Of a stretch of DNA of 64,000 nt, positions 27,746 to 39,441 are shown one piece after another. This DNA comes from Microvelia longipes (lineage: Eukaryota; Arthropoda; Insecta; Hemiptera; Veliidae). Made by a program: the position numbers and the translations under genes. The stretch is taken from contig JACMZG010001913.1 in assembly GCA_018340805.1 (NCBI GenBank), forward strand, positions 15,984,262-16,048,261. Direction: 5' to 3'. A model generated the notes under the pieces. It did not search any database, had not been told where the DNA came from, and worked only from the letters and a program-made list of their open reading frames with translations. The number at the start of each line of letters is the position of its first letter. Position 1 is the stretch's first letter.

Positions 27746-27751
27746 TTTATT
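27746..27751 (-). terminator. Possible BAMBI poly(A) signal
   Basis: AATAAA on the minus strand, the first one I see downstream of the BAMBI stop, about 220 nt beyond it. Other AT-rich hexamers further down could serve instead, so the 3' end is not fixed. Confidence 0.3.
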
Positions 27752-27970
27752 TTGCCTTTTAAACAGATTTTTAATATTGGGTATAAGGACTTATTATAGA
27801 GAATTACAACTTATAGAATTATCTGTGATGCAGAGTAGAAACCTGGTATTAACTTTCACAGCATTATGTGATGTTAACATAAATCAAAAAAATAAATACA
27901 AGATAAAAAGAATAATTTACATAAGAATAAACTATACAAATAAATGAAAATAAATAAGTTGCAAAGTTAC

Positions 27971-28186
27971 TTATTGGTTATTTGGTTGAGGCCATGAAAC
28001 AAATGCTTTTTTAAAAACAAGTTTTTCTTTTGATGACGGTGGCAGAAGTGGTTGCGTTGTGTTATTGTAAATATTACAAGAACCCAAGTCTAACGATTTT
28101 GAAAACAAATCAGATGAAAATAGGTCTAAATTTGAGTTTAATCTGGCATTTTTAACATTCTTGTCTGGACCAGCCAGAACAATGAC
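27971..28186 (-). CDS. bambi: BAMBI terminal coding exon with stop
   Basis: 216 bp, acceptor TTTCTTTTTCCAG|GTC, phase 0, ending in TAA at 27973-27971. It encodes VIVLAGPDKNVKNARLN and a Ser/Leu/Asn-rich end (SWPQPNNQ). Such long unbroken frame with balanced composition contrasts with the stop-rich DNA around it. Confidence 0.88.
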   Translation of the reverse strand, partial: VIVLAGPDKNVKNARLNSNLDLFSSDLFSKSLDLGSCNIYNNTTQPLLPPSSKEKLVFKKAFVSWPQPNNQ

Positions 28187-31100
28187 CTGGAAAAAGAAAT
28201 TAACAATTAATAAATATGGTAAAAGTAAGCAAAAATATAAGAGGAAATAATCATAATTATTATTGACTTGTTTGGAATCAATCTATTGCCTTGGTTTATT
28301 TGAAAATGCAAAAATTGACTCACAATGCACAAATATTGGGCTGTGATATTATTTTGATTAACTCTAATTCTGTAAAAATCACCATCTTTAAAATTAATTT
28401 GAAATTAATTAACCAAATTTATGATAAAATATTGTTATTGACAAGATAGATAATGTTTAAGATAAGAAAATATTTTTTTAAAAAGGTTAAATCAATATTC
28501 TGAGACAAATGCAAGTACATCATTGATTAAAATTAAGTATTTTAGGGTGGCTAAAAAAATCAATTAAGACACTATGGTGTCTCAAACATGTAAATCTAGA
28601 ATAAATTAATCTTAAGATTTCATTGCTAAGACAATAAATAGTTAATTATGTAACTAGGCAGCTGACATGTTTTTTTAGATTAACTGAACAAATTTAGTCA
28701 AGCCAAAATCTTTCACAATGTATTAACAACAGGATTTACAACAAAACAGAGTCGAAGCCGAGGCTGAAAAAATATAATTTGACAAACAAGGTGAAGCCGA
28801 GTCAGGCAAATTTTAATTACTTGCTGAAGTGTAACCAAAGCTAGTAATCTTAAAATGAGTCAGGATTGTTTCCTTTGTTGCATAGTGACATACAACATTT
28901 TATTTACTATTATTTACTAACAGCAGAAAAATTGCACAAACAATTTTTAAAGTAACTTAAAACCTATCTTACATTTTATAACTAAACATAATATTTTCGG
29001 GTCATCCTTAAAAGTTAATTTATCAAAATTAAAAGTGAAAAATCAAAAACTGCTATAATATTACTATTTAAATCCATAAAAATTTAACTAAACTAGGAAT
29101 TAAAATACAAAAAATCTGACTAAATTACTCATTAATTATTTTTCTCATTTACAATCTTTACAACTCTCAGGCTCCATAGACAGAATTTTTGTTGGACTTA
29201 GTATATTCTTTACTACACTTCTCGAAGTGTTAAACCCATAAAATTCAAAGTAATGTCAGTTTGAGGTAGTCAAACTGACATCAAATTATATCATAATTCA
29301 GAGCTTTGTGACCAGGTGTAAAATCAGAATATTTATCAGTAAAATGAGTATATTAAAATTTAAACATGATGGTACCTGAGGATGTATATTAGGAGTAATA
29401 TTATCAGTTTTCATAACAGGATTGTAATGATAAAGTAAAGGATGTTTCTTATCAGATAATTCTGGATTCAGAACATGAACAGTGACTCCTCCACCTCCAC
29501 CGTCATTTCCTCTGAAACAAAGAAAGTATACAGGAAAACAAATTATAATAAAAATAATGTAATCAAATCTTTTAGAGCAGGTTTAAACAAAGTATGGTCA
29601 TGAGATCATATCCCTATCCCCAGGGAACCAAAGTCAGCCAAGAACATTTATTACATCATCTTGTATGAATAAATGACTAAAAGGACCAAAATTAATTTAT
29701 ATGGTACAAATAAACTTTATTTGCTAATTATTTTATTCATAAAATCTGTTTACAATCAGGACCGACAAAGCATTTCATGATTTGAATCATCAAGATTAAA
29801 ATGGTTACCTAAAAAATAGTATAATTTCTTAAGGATTTATTCAGGGAGGGGTTATGAAAACAGTAAGGGGTACACAAGATTTCAGAGTTTGCGTATCACT
29901 GATATAGAGGAATTGCTTGATTAAAAATTAATATGAAAAAAAATCTTAATTAAGAAGCCCAAAAATAGGTGAAATGTGGAATAAACCCTTAGATTAGTTA
30001 CACAAATAAGATTAGAAACTTCTTATAAAATGTCCATAAAAGATATGTTAAAGAATTTCAAGCTTCTCAAGTGAGGGTGATTCACTACTTGTTTTAAACT
30101 GTTTTATCATAAATACTAATAAAAACATTTTAACAATAGCAAACAACAATTTTCTTCTATTAATAAGTCTTAATATAAAAATCTTAATATGTTATTTTGA
30201 ACCAAACAGTTTGTCGATTTTAAATTGTAAAACACGGACGGTTCAATAAATTTGTGAACTAACGCTAACAAAAATTGCTTAGTTTATTTATGGCCTATTT
30301 TCATCAGAAAATTTTATAAATATTACACAGAATTTTACATATTATGTTATTAATATGTATCGTCAAAGAAATGGCATAAATGAAAAAAACATCGGGTATG
30401 AGGAACCTCTGAACATTTCATCAACACATCCGATTCAATACACTCATCCTCCATAGTCTGGACTCGCTTCGCTAGTCCTCAGAATATACAATTCCCCAAA
30501 TTTATACTGAAATACACCTTCAGACTCGCTTCCCTCTTCCTAAGATTGTAATAACATTAGTTTTATTCTCAGGGGTCACCCATCATTCATGCATCTCAAA
30601 TCTCTTGAGTCAGCAAAAATTGCAGATATACTTATTGAACAATTGCAGACATCCCGTATTTAAACGAAACTTGGTATACTTATTTATTATGTATCAATTA
30701 GATTTAAAATAAATTTTTAACAAATGCATGTTAAATCTCAAATCGATCACAACTTTTTTACACTTTTCATGAATTTACAAAATTTTTCCTCAGTCATTTA
30801 GTACGTTCACACACACTTTAGATCTGCGAATCGTATAGAGTACAATCTCTCAATACAGTAATATTAGCTGTATGAACCATGCGGAGGGGATCCGATCGCA
30901 TACGCTAGAACTAGGGAGATGGAATCTAAATGGATTCCCCGATACACTGTGTTTTTGTGTGTGTACCTTTAGAGACGATCGTATTTAGGATAACCTTCTC
31001 GTCAAACTTTTATTTCACTTCTATATAACCGTTTTTGATCAAATAACTTTTGGAATATTATTTTTTTTTTAGTGTAACTTTATTATTATGCAAAGAAATT

Positions 31101-34100
31101 ACAATTTAATTAAATATATTTTTTGTTTTAAACTTCCTTATAACCAAAAGTGAACCTTCACTATACAAGACGCCATGTTTTGGCGGGATCAGTTATCACT
31201 TGATCGACTAAACAAATACGCTGCAAGAACCGTGAAGTTAGTTGACCGTATTGTATACGTATTCTAAACGATCCGCAGATCTAGAGTGTGTGTGAACGTA
31301 CTAATTATTGCGGGGGCTTTGATGTCCCTTCTTATAAGTTACTGTGTAATGTAATTCCTTTTGAGTTTGAATTAGCTAGCCTTAATGAAACTTACCTTAA
31401 TTTAGTTTGAATAATTCGATGTTCTTCTAATACATCTGATCTCAATAGCTTCATAGCCAATAAAACAAGTATGAGAAGGATAAGAGCTCCACAAATGGGT
31501 ACAGCTATCGTTGCAGCTTTAAACCAAAGCTCTTGCTCAGAATAACCTGGTGAGTTTAGTGAACCACCTCCAATATGAACTGTATCACTGCTTACATGAT
31601 CCCTGTCTGAACTATTCAATATTGCAGCCGCTGTAATCAATAAAGAGTAAATGTTAGTTTAAAAAGAAAAGTAAACAAGATGGATTAAACCAAAATACTC
31701 ACTAAAAGACCACACAAAGAGTATTTTAAGAACACATACATGTTTTGTTTTGCATTATAAGTGTTCTATTATTATAAGTTACGGTAATTTAGTACTGTTC
31801 ATTAGATAATATAATAATCAAAGAGGAGTTCAGGTTACTTATTTAGTTTTCAGAATGCCACTGATGGCCTATCAGGAGAGTGGAGAGGGCACTAGAGAAG
31901 AGGGCCTCTCTCTCTCTCTAGTGCTACGCTTTTTACAGTCTTCAGAAATTTTATTTTACTACCTTAAATGTTTCCTTTTGCTTATTTTAGAACAAAAGGG
32001 TAAAATTGAACAGCTGATATATTAAACAGTTTATAATTTGGTTTTTATAATCTTTTGTTTAAACTTTCTTTAAATAATCCAAATCATTAAAAAAAATTGA
32101 AGAGTTTTAAGAATAGGTTTCTTGTTTCCTTAACGTCTTTTGAAAAGAAAAGAAACTGACTTAAAAACGTAAACAAAAAATAAATGTTTATAAAGGTCTT
32201 TAAAATAATCTTTAAAAACAGTTAGAAGATTTTGTTTACATTTCATTCAGTTTCCCTATTTGAATCTCATCTTAACATTTTCTCGTTTCGTTCTTATAAC
32301 TGACATGATTGTTTTGTTTACATTTTTTAATCAGTTTTCTTCAAGATTCCGAGTACAAAATTTTAGATTTTGGGGAATTTTATGGTACGATTTTGTATTT
32401 AAAAAATATAAGATCTTTCATATAACCATCAATATCATTGTGCTTATATTATGAAGAATTGACCCCCTTCAAATCGACTATGTAATGAAAATAAAGGACT
32501 AGTTATTTTAAGCTTCTTGTGCAAATATGGCTAAATACTATCAGGACACTGTATATTGAGCAAAATAAAATCTGAATTGCTACAACAACGGCTGTATTTT
32601 AGCTCTTTTAGATCATATTTCAGCCAAACAAGGGCCGAATTTTAGTTTTTTTGGGCCGTATTTTAGCCAAACAAAATAGCCGTATTTGTACAATTTTATC
32701 ATATCTCTTTTCTATAAAATACAATTACTAAGTGGACACTAATGTTTCTTGGTCAAGCAAGTAAATGTACTTGGGATATTCGTGTGCAGCAATAAGTGTA
32801 TTGTGTATGCTATACCTATTTTATAAAGTGAACACGCTTAGCACCTTTCATGGATGAGTATTAGAACATTATTTAAGTCATTTCAGTCCCAATTTTGATA
32901 TCGGAAAACCCTAATTACGTTGGAAGCATTGAGAACAGCACTACAAACATATTCATTCCCACACGAAATCTTATTTTTCTAATATTTTTTCTCCTCCTGC
33001 TTACATTATAATCTTTTTTAGAAAACTATAAACAGAAATATAGTAGAGATCTGGATCCCATCTATAAAAGAGGGAAGTACGCAGAAGGGTGATTCAAATT
33101 AATTTTCTGTTATTATTATTTTTATAATCATTATCAGATAAATGACTATTCTAAAGTAAACAATTTCTAGTTATATATATATATTTTATAGGTGAAGCTT
33201 TATTTATATTCTAATAAAAAACAAATTAATAGGTATTTATTTAAAATAAAAGCAGGTAAGTGATAGTTTTATATGTTTTAACTATTATAACTTTTCCCGT
33301 TTTATAACATAAAACGGGAAGTGAATGTCCGTTTTGTAACATCATTGACATACTCTAGTAGTTTTCTTGACGAATTTCAAAATGTAAATAGCTAATGAAG
33401 TCAGCGTAGAAAAATGTTTGGAAAGGCAAAAGATCTTTTGAGTTTAGCTGTACATTGAGGAATTTTTATCTGCAGCTGTGAAGTCAGTTATATAACTAGT
33501 AATATAAATATCATATACTTTTAATTATAATTAATTATTTCATAAATTTGCGCCAATCGCATTTTCAAGCAAAATATCTTTGTCTACTTTTAGACATTAA
33601 AGAAAAAAATATAACTATAGATCTTTCTTTAGATTTTTCTTTTCCAATACAAAATCATTATTTATAAGTTGGTCAGGCTGATAATTCCTCATTTTTGTTA
33701 ATCTTTTTTGCATTTTATGACTTTATTTCTGAACATTTTAAGTTTTTCATATTCAATTAATTAAGAATTTAATAATATTTTTTAAAAAAAAAAAAAACAA
33801 TCATATTTCATGCAGGCGTCAAAATAGAGTGTAATTGTTCAATTGCTGGTATTCCCTTCAGAAGAGACAACAAAGCTGAAAGGTGGGAGTAGGTAAATCT
33901 AAAAACTTATATTTAAAATTTATATCGTATCATAGGATAAAATTCATGTCGTAAACCCAAACCATAAACCTTTAAGTGCAACTGTTTCATTTAGATCAAC
34001 ACTTCGACGAATCTGATAAAATCAACCTTTAAGAAATCAAACACAAATTTGACAGTTCAGGATATAAACCTCGATGGAGAGTAAAATTTATGAATACAAT

Positions 34101-37100
34101 CCTTACTTTTTTTTTTGTTTAAAAATAGTAACATTAAATCATGATTACATCTACTTAACATTCTTTTGATATAAAAATATCATAAAGCGGCTTCTTAAAA
34201 CTAGAAACCAGTTTATCAAAAAAATATTAATAAGATACTTGATGACAAGCATGCTTAAAACGAGTTAGCCGGTTGGGTGGTTTCAAGATGAAGCCCCTCT
34301 TTCAAGAAATACAAACATCCATATTTTTATGTATATTTTTTTAAAAAAAGGTATCCCGATCTTTTTATGATTTACAATCGGGATCGTGCTTGTAATTTTT
34401 TAAGATGAGTGGTTCTCTTCCTCTACCTTTGTATACTTTTTAGTGTTTATTTTTAAGTTCAAGAGACTTTTTTAATCTTCATTTTCTTTTTATGAGAAAA
34501 ACAATACACATGTTGTTTTATGTTTTTATGTCCTCTCATTAAGAGGTTTTTTCTTTCCTCGTATATAAATGATATTATAATGATGGTTCTATCTCGAGTG
34601 TTACAACTTTTTTAAAGGCATTTCTTTTATTTGGAGATTCGGTATTTTTCTGATGTATTGACTTCGACTTGCTATACGTCACAGAAGTTAAAGCGCAACT
34701 AGTTGCATGTTTAGACAATAAAATAATTTTATTTGATTCATAACTAGCAAATTACGGAATACGATTGTGTAGATGAAGAACTACGAAACGATGTTTGTAA
34801 AGCTTTCGAATATCTCACATGGTGAGAAAGCTCGTATTAAACAATATACCCTTAATTTAATTTTTAGTTTACTCTTAGTTTAATTTTCAACATGACTTGA
34901 AAATTAAAAATCTTAACCCTAACTTTAACTATGTCTATAGGTGAAAGTTTTTACTAGGTTAAGTTTAAGTCTACGCTAAATGTGAGTGACAGCTACTGTG
35001 AGCTTAAATTATGAAAATAAATATGACACACAGGTGGACTCATAAAGATCTAGAGGGGGATAGGCTCTTACAAATATCACGCCCCCCCCCAAATTTGATT
35101 AAAGACCCTACTTTTTATCCACCATAGTTGAAAATTTTCTTAAAGAAAACTCGCATTTGGACTGGTCTTATATGATTAAATAATTAGAGATTTCGCTATC
35201 ATTTATACATTATGCAGAAGAAATTATTTAAGTAGACATAGTTTTGGTCTACTTAAATAATTTAGATTGTCACCGGTCATTGTTGAAACTGTTGCTTATT
35301 GGTTTTAAACCAATGGAACCAAATAGAATAAAACAACCATTACCGTTGAATTATGCATTGAAATTGTAGGGTTCAACATTCTCTACAAAAATAAAAGATA
35401 TCTTAATTCACTTATTAAAATACAAAGTTTGTCTAAGACTTAAAAGTAATAATTTAAAAAAATCCATCTTCATGTACCCTTAATTTAAAATTGAATGAAG
35501 GCATCATAATATAAAGTCAAGAGTGCTTCATCAATATGCTTGAGGGCTTTAAGGAACGTAGAATAATGGTACTACATTATTTTAATCGTTGGTGTACCTT
35601 TTTCTGAGTACCTACTTTATCTTTAGTCCAAGCCCACATGTCCATACAACCAATTTTTTATTTCTTTTTTCATCCTTATATTTAGTTGAACAAACATTAG
35701 CTATATAACTTTTGTTTATTGAAAATATTTTGTATATTAATAATGATTTATGAACTGTATGCCCCTGTATTATTTTGCATAAATGAATTTTGTTAAAAAT
35801 AATAATTTATTTGCATGATAGGCACTGACGAACTTTTATCTAGTCAAAAGGAAATGATTCAACGTATAGAAGTATTATTCAGTACAGAGAGAAAGAGAGA
35901 GAGAGGCACTCAAGCTGTTTTAAGTTTATCTAAAACTGGTAATAATAAATAATTTTTATTTAAAGATACATTTAATTTGTTTTATATCTTTTCAGTTTTA
36001 TCAGAATAAGATATAAACTTAGAAAAAATAAATAAACATTTTAAGGATTTAATAAAGTTCTAAAGCTATAGAACAGAGGCGTAGAAGATACATTTAAACT
36101 TGCATTGGTTGATATAGCATTTCTTGATTAATTATATATAGAAGAAATAAGCATATACAACAAAAACCAAAACCACAAAATAAATGTAGTGGCATAATTG
36201 TGGGGAGAAAAAAAAATACAAAGAAATATTTACCAAATAATGTTTCGTTGTACTTATTTCTTGCTTCTGGACTATCAACATGATTACACATGTCTTGTTT
36301 ACAGCATAGTAATAGCGATGCTTGTGCGTGAGGAACCCTCTGAATTGGATCTACAGGTTCTTGACTAGGAACATTTTGACACTCATTACCTCTTTCACTA
36401 AAAAATAAATCGATAAAAATTATTACAACAAAATAATTTATTTACTTATTATTAAAGGCGGAGAAGAGCAGCAACCCAAATTCAAAAAGCGAGAAATTTA
36501 GGATAACTTTAGCAGGACACATAATAAATCTAGCATCTACCACGCACTGGATAATGACCGGTAGGTAAAGTTTAACAATATACTTATAGCAATATAATTG
36601 TTTAAATGAGTTTAATTTAGCATTGCAGAAAATAAAAAGTGCCTATTTAGTTCAAGACATATATTATTTATAAAAGTATTGCATTTAAATTATATTTATG
36701 CTCACCGAATTTATGTATTAAGGCCAATTAACCAATTAACGTGCAAGTCTTGCAAGTTAAACAAGTCTTGCAGTGTTATGACGCCTTAGCATAAAAGTAT
36801 ACGCTTTTCTTCAAGGAATTAAGTCCTTTCATTCCTACAAAGGCAAATATTACTACGGTTCCTTTTTTGTGGCATTAAAGTAAGAATTTACTGGCACTCT
36901 CCAAAAACGATTTATTTAATACGTCCTAGCATCACTATTAATAGGAAAGTATATTTTCTAAATTGGCATCATGATATCAATTACTCAAGGTAGCTGTATC
37001 GCGTCTTATTGAATGAAAAATGTACGGAAAAAATAATCAAAAAGACATTTCCAACATTTTTATAAATAACATTTCTAAATAATAAAACAATCTTGATTCT

Positions 37101-37840
37101 ATAAATATCACAAAAAACGAAACAATTTTTGTTTATTCTTTCATTCAGACTATTTTCTTTTATAATTTAGTTTTGTCAGTGGCGCCTAGTTCTTTCCTGA
37201 AATCGAGCCAAGTAATTTTTTAGATTTTTTTATTCTAATTCCTCTTTTCTAATAGGCTTTAATTTTTTCATATAAAAAATTGGACCTTAATTTTTATGTT
37301 TGTTTAAGCTTTTGTTGGGTTTTAATGAAAGATATTGTAAGAGGAATATAGCAAAAAAAATTTCTAATATATTTTATAAGCATTTTTTCTAATATATAAT
37401 ACTAGAATAACAAGCTTAAAGTTTAAAATTTAGAGGCAAATTTTTCATGAGGACAAAAAAATCTCAAACAAAAAGAGGTGTATTAATGGACTGTTAAAAA
37501 TTTAACCAGTGAAAAGTTTATAAAAAAAGACAGCAGTCCAAATATAGTTGAAAAACAACCACCGAGGTTTCAACCAGGGATCCTGGTCGTCATCAGGGTA
37601 AAGTTTTAGGACCAACTTAATGTTAGCAAAATCACCACTATCAATTATTTGTTAGTGTAAGTTGAGAACTTTAATAAAGCGATACTTACGAAGTTAATAA
37701 ATCTAGGCATCCGTGCAACGCCCTATCCATATCTAAATTTGAAACTAAATCTGAAAAACATCCTAAACTCTGTGACTTGCACATATAGCCAGTTGCAACA
37801 CATTCTGGTAGGTTACAGTAGCAGTGTATTGTCTTCTCTT
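27971..37840 (-). CDS. bambi: BAMBI-like TGF-beta/BMP pseudoreceptor (5 exons, 5'-incomplete)
   Basis: Spliced minus-strand gene: join of 37690-37840, 36234-36397, 31396-31630, 29376-29511 and 27971-28186, giving about 300 residues without the signal peptide. Seen: a compact ectodomain with ten cysteines (residues 7, 9, 14, 21, 28, 45, 57, 82, 83, 88, counted from the split first codon). It starts with the block CYC...CVATGYMCKS and closes with CCKQDMCN. There are N-glycosylation sequons (NET, NSS), one membrane helix at about 144-165 after ELWFKAATIAVP, and a tail of about 135 residues with no kinase domain. Known: BAMBI resembles a type I TGF-beta receptor without the kinase and dampens BMP/activin/TGF-beta signalling at the plasma membrane; vertebrate BAMBI is about 260 residues. 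The four introns are 1292, 4603, 1884 and 1189 bp, all GT-AG, phases 2, 1, 2, 0. Missing: start codon and signal peptide. Upstream in frame there is no ATG before a TAA near 38010, and the exon edge is a clean acceptor. Identity is firm; exact tail function is inferred. Confidence 0.93.
29253..29281. repeat. Perfect short hairpin in BAMBI intron
   Basis: 12-bp stem ATGTCAGTTTGA / TCAAACTGACAT with a 5-nt loop. Confidence 0.7.
29376..29511 (-). CDS. bambi: BAMBI exon: proximal cytoplasmic tail
   Basis: 136 bp, acceptor TTTGTTTCAG|AG, donor CCTCAG|GTACC, phases 2 in and 0 out. It encodes a five-glycine run followed by VTVHVLNPEL and a His/Pro/Asn-rich segment. No kinase motif is present. It is the least conserved part of the family, so assignment rests on splice phase, open frame and position. 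Confidence 0.85.
29578..29901. mobile_element. hAT-type MITE (324 bp) in BAMBI intron
   Basis: Left CAGGTTTAAACAAAGTATGG; right, read on the minus strand, CAGTGATACGCAAACTCTG. The flanks TTTTAGAG (29570-29577) and ATATAGAG (29902-29909) agree at 6 of 8 positions, as expected for an old hAT 8-bp target duplication. Confidence 0.65.
30390..30560 (-). repeat. Inverted copy of the GAGCGAAGCGAG dispersed element
   Basis: Reads TCGGGTATGAGGAACC, then CATCCGATTC, CTCATCCTCC, GGACTCGCTTCGCTAGTCCTC: the reverse order of the family described at 14600. 30560-30790 continues with AAATCTCAAATCGATCAC, also found near 58035. Confidence 0.65.
30801..31301. mobile_element. 501-bp MITE with ~33-bp terminal inverted repeats
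   Basis: Left GTACGTTCACACACACTTTA plus GATCTGCGAATCG; right CGATCCGCAGATC plus GAGTGTGTGTGAACGTAC. TA dinucleotide on each side (30799-30800, 31302-31303), fitting a Tc1/mariner-type target. Interior has no frame. It ends about 95 bp downstream of the BAMBI donor at 31395. Confidence 0.8.
31396..31630 (-). CDS. bambi: BAMBI exon: juxtamembrane stalk and transmembrane helix
   Basis: 235 bp, acceptor TGATTACAG|CG, donor TTAAG|GTAAGT, phases 1 in and 2 out. It encodes a Ser/Gly-rich stalk with one NSS sequon, then ELWFKAATIAVP and a helix rich in Ile, Leu and Val (about 144-165), then a basic cytoplasmic start (MKLLRSD). The ELWF-x-AA-x-IAVP block is also present in vertebrate BAMBI and is a main reason for the family call. 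Confidence 0.95.
31860..31925. repeat. CT-rich palindromic patch
   Basis: GGCACTAGAGAAGAGGGCC against a (TC)n run ending CTAGTGC, giving an imperfect hairpin with a short CT microsatellite. Confidence 0.5.
33294..33320. repeat. Perfect 12-bp hairpin
   Basis: TTCCCGTTTTAT - AAC - ATAAAACGGGAA, in the large BAMBI intron. No linked gene; origin unknown. Confidence 0.7.
35221..35263. repeat. Perfect 17-bp stem hairpin
   Basis: AAATTATTTAAGTAGAC with its exact complement GTCTACTTAAATAATTT separated by a 9-nt loop. Too short for a typical miRNA precursor. Confidence 0.7.
35822..35938 (+). CDS. Candidate internal exon of the same plus-strand gene
   Basis: 117 bp between GATAG|GC and ACTG|GTAATA, phase 1 in and 1 out. 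It encodes TDELLSSQKEMIQRIEVLFS followed by a basic RKRERG stretch and TQAVLSLSKT. The composition is protein-like and predicts an amphipathic helix or coiled coil. It lies inside the BAMBI intron between 31630 and 36234 on the opposite strand. As an unspliced frame it could instead be ATG 35815 to TAA 35952 (45 residues). Family unknown. The GAGAGA run inside it is a warning that part is simple repeat. Confidence 0.3.
36234..36397 (-). CDS. bambi: BAMBI exon: C-terminal half of ectodomain with CC-x4-CN motif
   Basis: 164 bp, acceptor TTTTTTAG|TG, donor TTTG|GTAAAT, phases 2 in and 1 out. It encodes residues 52-105 and includes CCKQDMCNH, the terminal disulfide signature shared by TGF-beta family receptor ectodomains, followed by the sequon NET. 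This exon lies between two of the tentative plus-strand segments (35822-35938 and 36458-36501). Confidence 0.93.
36458..36501 (+). CDS. Candidate terminal exon of the same plus-strand gene
   Basis: After an AT-rich tract ending TTAAAG, the frame reads GEEQQPKFKKREI then TAG. The entry phase matches the preceding candidate exon (G|GC gives Gly). An AATAAA occurs at 36523-36528. Joined to the two upstream segments it would make a 68-residue acidic/basic small protein. The acceptor is weak and the segment short, so confidence is low. Confidence 0.2.
37545..37612 (-). repeat. Transposon-end-like motif
   Basis: Minus strand reads CCTGATGACGACCAGG, then CCTGGTTGAAACCTCGG. The CTGATGA...GAAACNTCGG arrangement is a familiar terminal structure of insect interspersed elements. 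Lies just 3' of the first recognised BAMBI exon, in the intron. Confidence 0.4.
37690..37840 (-). CDS. bambi: BAMBI exon: N-terminal half of cysteine-rich ectodomain
   Basis: 151 bp. The acceptor is a T-rich tract ending TGTTACAG (AG at 37842-37841) and the donor is TTC|GTAAGT (GT at 37689-37688). It enters in phase 1 and leaves in phase 2. It encodes EKTIHCYC...CVATGYMCKS...HGCLDLLT, the most conserved block of the BAMBI ectodomain. The frame stays open upstream to about 38010 but has no ATG; the residues upstream are intron read-through. Alternative AGs at the same edge (after AAG or GAG) would trim one to three residues. Confidence 0.92.
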
Positions 37841-38690
37841 CTGTAACAGTATAAAAAACAAACACGGTGTTAAATACGGCCGACACAAACAAATAAAGAC
37901 ACAAATAAGAAAAGAGATAGACAATTAAAATCCACCTAATGGAAGTATCAGTGATGACGTAAAAAAGGCAAAGAAGAGAAGAGAAAAGAAAAATTTAGGT
38001 TTCGGTTTTTTGGGATTAAATATTAAAATTAAAATAAATACATATGGTATTAATGTTTTTCTTTTAGAAGCATACATTGAATATATGTTGAACAACTATT
38101 AGTGCCTAGAATGGGTCACCTGAAATAAATATTGAGCGGATATATAGTAAATAAAATGAAAAGGTTATACCAAGTAAGACTTAGTCTCTTTAACCTCTTT
38201 CCTTAAACTATCTTACCTTCTATGACTTAACTATGTTACCCTTTTTTACCCTAACTATTGGTTTGTTCGGCACGCTACTCTAGTTTACACTAGAGAACTA
38301 GGGTAAGAACTATGTTCGGGCACAAGTACTAAGTTCTGAACTATGTTCTAGGGTCCTGGAATCTACTCTAGGAATAGTATCCCAAGTATAGTATCCCCAT
38401 AGTGTAGTGCCCCAAGCTGCACTACACTATGTTTTGTTACATATCTCGTGCAAGAAGAATGCTGATATATGTACGTACCTTATTTTACAAAAAAATAATT
38501 TAAAACTAGCACTTGACCAAGTGATTTTTTACAAAAGATAGTGAAGATTAAGAAAATAATAACTATTTACTTAAATTCTAATTAATAAATTCATAATTTG
38601 ATTGAAAAGTAATAAGGTACACAAAACTAGATTCTTCACTGCAATTTGAAGGGGTCTGTGTAAAACAATGTAGCTCCCGAAAAATAACCA
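37841..38690. other. Upstream intronic DNA of BAMBI with palindromes
   Basis: No first exon found. A perfect 12-bp hairpin CATAGTGTAGTG/CACTACACTATG lies at 38398-38431; neighbouring words (ACTCTAGTTT, TAGAACTAGGG) also form imperfect inverted repeats. A short run of the 23-bp repeat begins near 38228. Confidence 0.5.
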
Positions 38691-39441
38691 CATTCTTTAC
38701 CCTAACTATGTTACCCTCTTTACCCTAATTATTTTACCCTCTTTACACTAACTATGTTACCCTCTTTACACTAACTATGTTACCGCCTTTACCCTAACTA
38801 TGTTACCGTCTTTACCCTGACTATGTTACTCTCTTTACCCTAACAATGTTACCCTCTTTACCCTAACTATGTTACCCTCTTTACCCTAATTATGTTACCC
38901 TCTTTACACTAACTATACTACCCTCTTTATCCTAAGTATGTAACGCTCTTTACACTAACAATGTTACCCTCTTTACCTATTTACCTCTTTACACTAACAA
39001 TGTTACCCTCTTTACACTACTATTACCCTCTTTACACTATGTTACCCTCTTTACACTAACTGTTACCGTCTTTACCTAACTATGTTACCGTCTTTACCCT
39101 AACTATGTTACTCTCTTTACCCTAACAATGTTACCCTCTTTACACTATGTTACCCTCTTTACACTAACTATGTTACCGTCTTTACCCTAACTGTGTTACC
39201 GTCTTTACCCTAACTATGTTACTCTCTTTACCCTAACAATGTTACCCTCTTTACACTATGTTACCCTCTTTACCTTAACTGTGCAACTTTCTTTACAATA
39301 ACTATGTTACCCTCTTTACCCTAACAATGTTACCCTCTTTACCCTAACAATGTTACCCTCTTTAACATGTTCTTTACACTATGTTACCCTCTTTACCTTA
39401 ATGTGCAACTTTTTACAATAACGTTACCCTCTTACCCTAAC
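38691..39441. repeat. 23-bp minisatellite
   Basis: About 30 copies of CTATGTTACCCTCTTTACCC-TAA-type units, with ACCC/ACAC and CCCTC/CCGTC variants that recur in blocks, suggesting higher-order duplication (38760-38880 resembles 39060-39250). Not a TTAGG telomere repeat. It ends beside a hairpin (GTATCTTTGAC / GTCAAAGATAC, about 39454-39485). Confidence 0.95.

Noticed and set aside
35221..35263. miRNA precursor
   Set aside because: The perfect stem is only 17 bp, too short for Dicer-type processing, with no extension in the flanks.
37686..37904. A self-contained start for BAMBI at 37904 with a hydrophobic leader
   Set aside because: The codon there is TTG, not ATG; the frame upstream has no ATG before a stop, and a strong acceptor lies at 37842-37841. 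The leader is read-through of intron pyrimidines.
38691..39441. Telomere-like repeat because of TTACCC and CCCTAA words
   Set aside because: The period is 23 bp and the unit is not TTAGG or TTAGGG; it is an ordinary minisatellite.
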